DNA from: Strongylocentrotus droebachiensis
Lineage: Eukaryota; Echinodermata; Echinoidea; Camarodonta; Strongylocentrotidae
DNA length: 64,000 nucleotides
Direction: 5' to 3'
Assembly: GCA_035222895.1 (NCBI GenBank)
Contig: JAVYIG010007883.1
Span: forward strand, 1 to 64,000
Under the pieces are notes generated by a model. That model ran no database searches, was not told the origin of the DNA, and saw nothing but the letters and a program-made list of their open reading frames with translations. This document shows, piece by piece, positions 35,901 to 47,900 of this stretch. Every line of letters begins with the position of its first letter. Position 1 is the stretch's first letter. Both the position numbers and the translations under genes were made by a program.

Positions 35901-38900
35901 TCGATTCTTCATGTTAGATTACATTGTGATTTAAAAATCCCCCCATATTATGAAGACACATTGCATAGATTAAGGCCTCGATATGATATAATAAGGCAAT
36001 ATTTCTCTACAGTCAATACCCCCTCTTTCTTTATAAGACAGATACATTATTCGTTTTTTTAATATTACTTTGAATGATGACACAGGTGATTTATACATGC
36101 TTTTAACATTGAAAATTATATGTATTGTATTGTATTGTATTTATTAAACTTCATTGATGTACATCAATATTCTGTTTATAAACATATAAATCATTACAAT
36201 GCAACGTAACAAATCAATATTCTGTTTGGAAACATATCATATAAATTTATGTTTCCATGTGAATTGTATTTTAATTTTTTCATTCTAAACAACCAGTAAA
36301 GTTGTAATGATGATAATTTCTTTCTTTTTTTACTTTTGCCTGCAGAGTCTCTCCTACCACTGTAAACGATGTGCAATAGTTTCCAGCTCCGGGCAGCTAC
36401 TAGGGCGAGGAGCGGGCCCCGAAATCGATAACAACGAATGTGTCATACGCATGAACGATGCGCCCACCAAGGGCTTTGAACACGATGTAGGAACAAGGAC
36501 TTCAGTCCGAGTCATCGGGCACAGAAACCTGGGGCGCGTGTTCGCAAACCAGAATGACCTGCAAGATAGGATGTTTTCGAACCGTTCGACGGAGAAGGTT
36601 TTTGTGCACTGGTCGTACCTGACGGACATTGATGCCGACAAGGTGGAGGAGTACGCCCTCGTATTGAAACTCATGGATAAATATCCCAAAGTGGACTTTG
36701 TGATGTTCACGCCACAAAAAATGAAATTCGCCGAAAAGCTCTTCCATCATGAAACAGAATTAACAAGGTAACGTATAGAAGTGTTGTTATATCTTAGAAA
36801 TGAATGTTTGTATGGCTTTAAAAAAACTTCTTCAAAACATAATCTGTCCTCCAACAAATGGAAAAATTTACTATTGACAATAACAATGCATTTTTCTGAC
36901 ATTTCATTTTCGACTTGTCCCTATATTGAGGTGTTCTGCACATTCCATGATTACATAATCATTACAAATGGGGCAGATTGTACATGTAAAGGGGAAAAAT
37001 CAGGCTTTTCAATGATACCAACATCAAATATGATTATATAGTAATATAAGATGATGACGTGGATCCTAATCAAATGATTGGTTGAAAGCATACACGTGAC
37101 CAGGCATTTATTTTGCCTAACACATTATTTGGATAATGACCAGTCATTATCCAATTCTAATGACCGGTCATTAGTAAAATCATGTTATAAAACATCATTT
37201 TATAAAACAAGCAAAACATAATCTTATAAAACAAATAATACACATCATTTTGTTTGGGCATTAGTAAAATTACCCACACTCGGTACCTTCAAACAGTCCA
37301 AACACCCCTCGGCTACCGCCTCGGGCATGTTAGACTGTTCCAAAGGTACATGTACCTTGTGTGGGTAATTCTTATTAATGCCCTCACTGATGTGTTTTAT
37401 TTGTATAACAGGAGATCCCAATGTAACAAATGATGGTAATTACTCACAGAGTGTACATGTAGGTCACAAGTATTCACATGTGTTCAAGAAAATCACATTA
37501 TATATCGGTGATTAGTGAGGTGGAGTTTCATATGGCCAGACAGCAGCACTATTTTTATCAATAAGCAGTCTGACCCATCAATAGTATAGAGAATGTAGGG
37601 ACCGTTTCTCAAAACCGTTATAAGTCTAACTTCTTGGACATCCCATGGAAACGTTATAGAATTAAGACACGTTTCTATGGGATGTCCACAAACTTAGACT
37701 TATGACGGTTTTGAGAAAATGGCCAATGGACTACACAATGTTCATCACAAACAGTAGGACTGTATTGGCAAGTGGTCTGGTTATGATTTGATTTGTCCAA
37801 ATTCTTATTTCTTGAAAATGTAAAATATCAAAGCTTACTTCTAGAAGTATTCAATAAAGGCCCTAATTCAACCAGTCCACCTTAGTTTCATTCTTAAAGA
37901 GAAGGTTGAGTTCTGGGAAGAGGTAAAAAATAATTTGTGAGCGTTATCATTGTTACTATGCAAGGGTGGAAGAACATCAGATTAAACATGTTCCCTGAAA
38001 AGCACGGCTCTTCAAATGCCTTCATATTCTAAATATGACATAAAATATGTAAAAATCGGGGGGTAGGTTTTTTTCGCCATGTGCTCGTGTAGTCCCATAT
38101 ACATCATTCTGTGTACAGTGCTTGTAACTTTGCCAAGCTTTGGCCAAATGTCTCATCATTTTGATGATTCCAGAACCTTGCAATACACACGAATACTTAT
38201 ATACTAGATGATCAACCTTTTCTGATAGATTCCACACCGTTTCTTTCACAATGCAATCACATGACCAGAACTCAACTTTATCTTTAAGTTACAAAAAAAC
38301 ATCAAATTTACAAGCGGTAGGAATAATTCAGTTGTTGACTGTATACATGTGTATCTTATCAGTACATTTACAATGTAGTCCCTTATATTATCTTTCTGGT
38401 TGTTTGTTGAGGGTCAACCCGGAACAAGGTCGAGAGATGAATACAAGCGTGTATGATTTATAATGCACGATGGGCACTGAAGACATCTTAAAAGGTCACA
38501 TCCTACCTCATTCATCGAACATTGATACTAGATAGCATCTAGTTCCCTGTTTGTATTTAGTATCTGCCCTTGTCCCCAATGTTTCGAACTTAACCCTGAA
38601 GTGTTTTAGGTTTATGATAACTCTGTAATTATTTAGATACTTACAAAGACAACTCATGCTCATGTAATCCATTTTCAAGAAATCTATTAATAGTGCTCAT
38701 GTAATTCTGGGCCACTTGATCATGTTGCGATCCTGCCAACACATCATTCATTTTAGCAAAAGTACATGTACTGTACATGTTCATGCGTATATGGGTTGGA
38801 AACTGAGGAATTTTTGAAGTCTAAACAAATATATATTTAGACTCTGCACCCACACCCTCGCTTGTAGACGTGTGTATTTTGTGAACTTTTCTTTTGAACT

Positions 38901-41900
38901 TTCTTGCTTCATGTTTCATGTTTATTGCCATCCTGTCATGAATAAATCATCTATGAAGGCATGAAAATGGAACACGAGTCATCTGGTATACGTGCAGGTG
39001 CTACAATTGTGACAAGCCAAATAAAAAAAGAAAAGTTTTCTTTATAATAATCTAGTGTGGGACAAAGGTTGCCATCTACTGTTGAACATCGTGTTTGCGG
39101 TAGGATCAATTGAGTAGTTCCAACAAATTTCTGCAATCACTTCAGACTCAAACAATATTGAATCATTGATAATATGCTGGCTGATAATAACTGATTAACA
39201 GAGTCAAACGTTAATCACAAGAAGAGGTAACGTAGCCCTTAAAAATAGTAAATCGCTACGTTGGTCTTAAAAATAGTAATGCATTCATGAATCATGATTT
39301 ATAATCATGAACGTATAATCATGAAGGCATAACTATTTTTAAGATCTACATGTACGTTACATCTTTTATAATCATGAACGCATTATTTCCAAGAGCTACG
39401 TTACCTCTGTTCGTGATTGACGTTTGAATCTGTTAATCAGTTATTAACTCTTATTATCAGCCAGCATATTATAATCATGAACTATTAAGGTAATGTAACT
39501 CTTTAAAATAGTAATGCATTCATGATTATTAAAGAGGTAAGTCTAAACGTAGCTCTTAAAAATAGTAATGTGTTCATGATTACTATTACTATTAAAGACC
39601 TACGTTACCTCTTTTTTGTGATTTACGTTTGACTCTAAGTGTTAATCAGTAATTATTATCAGCCACCATATAATAATCATGAACTATTAAGGTAATGTAA
39701 CTCTTTAAAATAGTAATGCGTTCATAATTATAAATACAAATTATGTCAGGCATGTTGAATCATCATCTGAATTTCATGGTTGTAAATTATAAATACTATA
39801 TCTGCTGAATGGCTTTGATTCATATTCTATTTTAGCAAATGTTCTCAGACAATTTAATGATGAATGATTTCGATTTAAAGATTTATAATTCGTGAGGGTT
39901 TTTTCCATTTGCCGTTTTATAGCATAGACTAAAAGAAATCATGTTGAATCCAAACACATACCTTGTTTAACCTTCATGTGTCTGTGGAACCTGAATCTTT
40001 AATCATAAAGTCCGTACATGCACATGTATTATATTAGGAGGGAAAAACGTCTCTGTATCATAACATTGACCATGAGGTGTTTTATAACAAATACAAGGTG
40101 TGATAAAGGAACGATGTTCAATACATGTAACCTTGATGCGCTTAGCCAGTGGGAACCAAATCTGGTGCAGTATTTATTCTAATGAGCTTTAGATCACAAT
40201 GCCAATAACGAAGATTGCTCTGAAATGGTTATATTGTCCATTATATGTACATTAGGGGTAATTTACGCAAACCATGGATGTGCCATGGAGGTATAGACAC
40301 CCCATGGATGTACCCCATCGTTCATATAATTGTCATTTGTTTAGAGCAAGAAGGTTTTTATAAATAGCTCTGTAGTAAAGGATATAGTATAGGCATGGAC
40401 CTACTTCGTAGTAGGTCCATGGTATAGGGAACATAACATGAATCATGGATGTGCCATGGAGGTATAGACGCCCCATGGATGTACCCCATCGTTCATATAA
40501 TTGTTATTTGTTTAGAGCAAGAAGGTTTTTATAAATAGCTCTGTAGTAGGCATCTAGACCTACTTCGTAGTAGGTCCATGGTATAGGGAACATAACATGA
40601 ATCATGGATGTGCCATGGAGGTATAGACGCCCCATGGATGTACCCCATCGACCATCCATAGATGTACTGTCATCTGTTTAGAGCAAGAAGGTTTTTATAA
40701 ATAGCTCTGTAGTATAGGCATGGACCTACTTCGTAGTAGGTCCATGGTACTGGGAACATTACATGAACCATGGATGTACCATGGAGGTATAGACGTCCCA
40801 TGGATGTACCCCATCGTTTATAATTGTCATTTGTTTAGAGCAAGAAGGTTTTTATAAATAGCTCTGTAGTAAAAGGATGAAGTATAGGCATTGACCTACT
40901 TCGTAGTAGGTCCATGGTATAGGGAACATTACATGAACCATGGATGTACCATGGAGGTATAGACGCCTCATGGATGTACTCCATGGTCCATACTTGTACT
41001 GTCATCTGTTTAGAGCCAGAAGGTTTTTAGAAATAGTTCTGTAGTATAGGCATGGACCTACTTCGTAGTAGGTCCATGGTACTGGGAACATTACATGAAC
41101 CATGGATGTACCATGGAGGTATAGACGCCCCATGGATGTACCCCATCGTCCATATAATGTATGTACTGCCATCTGTTAAGAGCCAGAAGGTTTTTAGAAA
41201 TAGCTCTGCTGCAGCAAAGGATATGATTTATACTCTCAGCTGACAATATATACACAAAGGCATGTGATTGACCACAAGCACTCTCATTACTTCCTATATA
41301 CCCAATAAACATCCTTCCTTCGGTTTTGCGAGGCTAATTTGTGTCCTGTGAAACAAAAGGAAACAACTTCCAAGGCGTAAACGACCGTTAAGGGAAGGAT
41401 AGTGTCGCTGTGTGTGACGCATTGCATGTGCTTTAGAAGGGCATTTATTGCTCTAGGACAAAAGGGACATGTACCAAGTCATTCAGGTTTGACAATGCCT
41501 GAAATTATTCAGGTAGGACAATTCCTGAAGTTATTTAAGTTTGACAATGCCTGAATTTTATGAAAATGCCTGAAATTATTCAGGTTTGACTGATGCTTGA
41601 AAGTATTTAGGTTTGCTTATGGCTCAAAATATTTACATATGGAAATGCCTGAAATATTTGCACGATCAAACATCTTTTGTTTTGACTGTGTAATAAGTTT
41701 GTTAACTCTTCAACTGCTGGACAAATATCTACTGGGGTTTGACTGGCAGAATGAGGGTTAACATCAATATGATGTCTACTTTTTCTATCAACAAAAGTTG
41801 TTTTGAATGATACATGAACATGTACCTTTCTGTAATATATTTGATGTCTACATGCACTCTCGTTAATACCAAACATAGTTAAGGTTTTATTTATTCTTTG

Positions 41901-44900
41901 TGGAGAAGTTGTGTGTAAAGAAGGAATTTACACATACCGGTATGTGAGGGAAAACAGGATATAAAATGTTTAATCACTGATCTCACTTTGTCCTGGTAGT
42001 GTCATTTAAAACATAACACAGGCATAAAAGCAGGCCATGGGTTAGGTTTCATCACAAAAATGCAATATCACTTCAGTCATTTTTAGGTACCTCATTCCAA
42101 GGGTGGATATTCTAATTTTATTAAATTGTGCAATTATGCAGGTACATGCATGTACATTGTACTTTTCTTTCTTAGAAATGATTCCAAGTACTAGTAGCTC
42201 AGAAGCTGTATGTAAATGGGTACCTGGCAGGAATTAATTCCTTGAAATGCTAGAGCGCCGCAGTGGCTGCCTTGCTAAAGCCAGGGTAATAATCGGGGCA
42301 GCGCCAGGAGCGTCACAACGTGACGGACATGTGCGCTATATAAGAAGCCACCATTATTATTATTATTATTATAATAAATATGAACTTATGTGATCACTTT
42401 ATGAGCGACAGTCTCTAGTGTGTTCTTGTCAGTGTACACACACCTCCATGTTGACGCTGTGTCATGTGATGTTTACGCGATCGGAGATGTTTAATATGAT
42501 CATCTGATGTGTACATTAAAAATCTAATCATCAAATACCAGTAATGACCGAACTAGCAGTATAGGCCCAAACATTCCTGCTCATAATTTCATAGCATAGA
42601 AACTGAGTGTCATGTAAAATTGCATTCACTCCGACGGGATGCGCAAATATTGATGTTCTGGTGACGTCTTTGATATATGCCAATGGAATTAATAATGATA
42701 ATAATATGGATTTATATATTTTATTTATTTATTTATTTATTTCAGTTTAAAAAGACATAAATATAGCACTTTATATGTAATGCCCTCTCTATAAAGTGCT
42801 TTACAGATACAATTACCAATCGTTGGATTCTTTAGTGCACAATGTGCACCATCTCCACTCTCTGGGGTGTATTCTTTATTCTTACTATACGGTTACTGTA
42901 AGGGTAGTATACACAAGGCTTTCGTCATCCTCTCCTGGGTATGGAGTATTGGAGTGGCAAATGTAGAGTAATGACATTGCCATTAATCAATTTTCATCAA
43001 CCAGCAACTTCTGAAAATATTGCCAAATAATGTTGGTGAATGCCAAGTTAGATAAAAATGCTGGCCTGAATAACATCATTAAATTTGAATATTATAACAT
43101 CAGAAATCTATACAAAAAATAGACAAATAACATGCTATTTGGACACTGTCCAGCAGTTAGTATAGAGGATAAATTACATTAAAGTTATGACAACAGATGT
43201 TTCTGTGAGATAAAACAATGTAATTGGATGAATTAAAGGTAACTTTCAGCTGTGGTAGTGACAGAATGAATCTTCACAGAATCAATAAAAACTTACTCTG
43301 AATATTCTAGACTACAAATAAATTACATTTTCTGATATATTTTGGTAGTACCGGTAAATGTATTTAAAATTTTTGAGCAAATAAAACATGGAAATGAAGC
43401 TTATATACTAATAGTCCTGCCAATGTTTGTAACACTTGATCTTTATATGCAAATGAAAATTGCTTTCCATTTCTTTTCTTTCTTTTTTCTTTCTTTTTTC
43501 TTCTTCAAGATGCTAATTCTCATTACAAGGACAAAAATCAGTTTTAAAAGGTATCAAGTATGATGTGTGCCAAAAAAAAAAAAAAAAAATGTTTTTAGTA
43601 AGTGACATGTATCATGTTTTCATTGTTTTGTACTTTATCTGTTACAGGAGACAAGCGAGAACGTGGTTATCGACAGGGTGGTATACAATGTTGCTTGCCA
43701 TGGATGTGTGTGATGAAATCAACGTCTATGGTATGGTCAGCGAGGATTATTGCAAGTAAGTATGATCAATACGACTAACATTAATGTTTGACCCATTGCC
43801 TGTACTGAGGAAGAGAGTAATTATTCGGTATTGCGAGATGCAATCTGAAGAACATGAAAAACTTTGTACAGCTTCCTCTTTGAAGAATCTTCGAGCTACT
43901 CCACCATCCAGCTCCTCCACAAATAAATAAGAAACGTCAAATAGAGAAACGCACGTTTGAGCATCTTTTTCAAACAAATAATTGACAAAGAATCAGGATC
44001 TGGTTCTAGTCTGAATGTTGTACATATCATACAAAATCGTACAACTGGGCGGGGCTTATAGTAAGCGTGCACTGATCGCTGGCAAGCTCTCATGTCAGTT
44101 GACCCCTTAAGAACTGGTTTCTTTATACAACATTTCTTGACTGATGGCTGGCAAGCTCTCATGTCAGTTGACCTCTTCAGAACTAGTTTCTTTATACAAC
44201 ATTTCTTGACAGATTTTCTTATAAATTTCCTATAGTTCTGAACAGGCTAAAAATAAATGTACAGTGTGATCAGGCCTACTTGTCATGTTCTATGCAATTA
44301 ATGCTTTTAAAAGTCTTGACTTGAGCACAGATGTTTTATCGCGCTGAATGATCTATTTGTATAGCTTGGAATTTGCACACAATATTCTTGTGTCAATACA
44401 TAAACATACTAAGCATGTAATTCTACAGTGTAGCTGCTTTATGTGGACGTACTAGTTCGTGTTCATGTAGCCTTATTACTTTTTAAGAAATAGCGTGCTT
44501 ACTGATGCGTGTGGCATTACAGTTATCAAGCTGAAAGAAATTCACATACTTTGATAAATCACTCTCTACATCTTCACTCTCTGTCTTGTGCTTCATTTCT
44601 CTCTCCCTTTTCTCTAACTTTCTCTCATATTCTCTCTCTCGTTCTCCTTCCCCTCCCCTCTCCCTCTCTCCTCTCCTCCCTCTCTCCTCTCTCTCTCTCT
44701 CTTCCGCCCTCTCTCTCTCTCTCCCTTCCTCCCTCTCTCTCTTTCTTTTTATCTCATTATCTCCTGCACATTTTCTTCCTGTCCTTTTCTCTCTCTCATA
44801 TTTATCTCTTTTCGTAGTATCGATGCATGCATTGACATTATCATTACGTTGTCTTATGGTTGATTAAGTTCTCTCACACTTCCGTGAATGCATACATTTA

Positions 44901-47900
44901 GGAACGAGACAACGTACAAAGAGCTAGAGCCTAGCAAGGACCAACCCAGTAATGAAATTGTTTGTAGAATTGCATATGTTCATGTGATAAGGCTGTAGGC
45001 AGAATTCAGTCCTCAGGACTATGCATGGATGTACATGTACATAAGCTGTAAAGGTTTTAGTTTTTTCCTACTTTAATAACCAAGGTCATGTAGAACATAT
45101 TGGCATGGAAACCCAGGTACATGATATTTAAAAAAAAAGTTATTTCTTCTTGGAAAGTCATTAATTTGTTTTTTATGAAATTAAATCAATCCAATTTTGA
45201 TAGTGGTAAAATACTTGATACATACATGTATTTTATAAATTCTAGAGGATGTTGGATGGGGGGGGGGGGAGCTAGGCTGAAGTATTCTGTTCTACTAAAT
45301 AATGATAATGTATATAGCCTGACTAAAGGACATTAATACGAATTACAAAATTTGTAAAGAACTGTATAAAGAATCATCATAACATGAAAGGAAAATACCA
45401 TACAGACTAGAAAACAACATCTTGTATACTGTAGTAAAGAAACTAATTTCTGACGAGGTCAGTTGACGTTATATAGGTGGCCAATCATTAGTGCACACTC
45501 AGGGAAAGCCCCACCCAGTAATGTGATTTTTGTACGATATAACATTCAGACTAGATCGGGGCTTTGATTCTTCATCGTGTTTTTGTTCTAAAAGACATTC
45601 TATATGACGTTTCATTATACGATGTTCAGACTGGGATCAAATTAATTGCGTATGCTATAGCCATACATTAAAAATCTTATGGCCTGAAGCAAACATCAAT
45701 GCATTAATTTGCACAGACACACACATCCTGTTTTGCTAAAAACACATTTGCGAAAGAAAAACAAAATCTTGCATTATATAATTTCCCTTTCACGTTTACC
45801 ACGCCAGCATGCAGGGAATACTGATGAGATTCATGAGACAAGCTGCTTTATAATTGCCTCTTGTTTCTGTTCCCCATATTCTATTTATGACAAGTCTGGA
45901 GTTTGGGGATCTTGTTTCGCCGGCAAAAATAAAAAATGCAGGTGTCACATGACTCAGCGCGGGAGATAAACCTGGGGAGTCGTGTCTTATCTCCGCTATT
46001 AAAAAAGAGCAAGAGATCGTCTATTCAGAGCCAGATGGGCATTGACTCAACATGTACGGTTAAAAAACATGTGTTAGCCTCCTTCTGGCTCCTAACAGAC
46101 GAGATGATTGATGAGCAAGCAGTCCCTTGAGCAATTTTTTTGTTATGAAGTTGGAGTAAATATTCATTGGAGTCGAAATGCTAATTACCGCTGAGGGTTT
46201 TAGTATAGGAGATATATATCGCCTGGTAGACCCTCTTGATTCCCTTGATAGGAGGTGTTGTTTATGGTTTAGTTCCCCTGCAGTAGTGTCACACTTTTGC
46301 TGTGCCGATGCAGATCGCGATATGATCTCATGTACATCTATCCCAGGTAATAGCATCTCATCGTTTAAAGGAAAAAGAGCGTCAAATTTATAGCTTATAC
46401 CCTGGATCAACCCATATCTGTCCTTGTTTGAAACTGGATATGATGTATCTTTTTTTTTTCTTCAACATTAATTTTGACCCCTCTGCCTAGACAAATAGAT
46501 CAGAGATTCAGATTGTTAGTTTTATTCCTCTACCACCATTTTTGATACGTCATGTTGTCATCTATCTATTTATCCCAGGTAATAGCATATTATACCCTGG
46601 ATCAACCCATATCTGTCCTTGTTTGAAACTGGATATGATGTATCTTTTTTTTTCTTCAACATTAATTTTGACCCCTCTGCCTAGGCAAATAGATCAGAGA
46701 TTCAGATTGTTAGTTTTATTCCTCTACCACCATTTTTGATACGTCATGTTGTCATCTATCTATTTATCCCAGGTAATAGCATATTATACCCTGGATCAAC
46801 CCATATCTGTCCATGTTTGATACTGGAAATGATGTATCTTTTCTTTCTTTTTTTTTCACATTAAATTTGACCCCCTCTGCCTAGACAAAAAGATGAGAGA
46901 TTGTAAGTTTTCTTCCTCTGCCACCATTTTTGATACATCATGTTATCATATTTTCTGTCTTGTTGCTCTACATATTGACTAAATTTGTATAAAATCTGAG
47001 GGTAATGTTTTGAATTGAAAATGACAGCTCTGACAGAGAGAATTAGAACTACAAATATGACCCTTGGAAGTTCTTAGAGGATAATTGGTTGTAGACTGAC
47101 AGTGACAATTAATGGCCCAAAATAGGTTAATATTGTACCATCATTGTGTTTGATAGAGCAATATAAATGACAAGCCTCAGTGTTTGCTGATATTTATCTT
47201 GTGTGTACAGGACTACAGGCACAGTTAAATTGTGTTTGTAAGAGAGGGAGAGATTTATGAAGAGAATCTGACAAAGATGAGCTGAGAGAGGCAGAGAGAA
47301 AAATAAAGAGAGAGAGAGAGATATGGGTGGAGAGAGGGAGAGAGAAAGTGAGAGTGACAGAGAGAGAGAGAGGGGAGAAAGAAAGAAGAAGAGAAAGGAT
47401 AGAAAGAGAGAAAAGAACACTGAAAAGAACACTTTTTGAAAGTAATTGCAATCATCAAAAAATATTTAAATTACATTTACCCAGCAATAATTTGATAATT
47501 ATATATAAACCACATGATTTGTGAACTAAAGCATTGCTCTGTCCAATTTTGTATTCCCACTCATTCAATTTCATGATAATTCTGTTTGTAAACAATTGAA
47601 CCATGTATATATATATATATGTGAAAATTATTTTCATTCATTTCATTTGTACAATGTGATTCGTTAAATTGCCACGAGTTGTGAATAGTCCAAAAATTAG
47701 GGCTGGCAGCCATCTCTCTGTAAAGACAACCTGTCTATAGGGGTCACCCATATTGCCACAACCTAAAAGGATATGTATGTTGAAGAACCTGTCTAGAGAG
47801 GCCACCTGTCTACATTGGCTAGTTATTCCTGTTTCCTTTGATAGACAGGTTTGACTTGATAACAATCTACATCAGTCAGAATTTCACTCATTCTTTTCCC

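Larger units (their letters stand above)
26482..36345 (+). other. Sialyltransferase intron between anchor exon and L-motif exon
   Basis: 9864-base GT-AG intron. It carries RT-core elements B and C, a family B MITE, two TAGGCCTG MITEs, a 115-bp tandem repeat and the 33272-34374 TIR element. (GTATT)n at about 36118-36143 looks like a reversed retroposon tail. The rest shows no exon. Confidence 0.9.
36768..43647 (+). other. Sialyltransferase intron between L- and S-motif exons
   Basis: 6880-base GT-AG intron with three palindromic elements, a family B MITE, the hairpin satellite and a SINE tail, listed separately. No further exon is seen. Confidence 0.92.
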
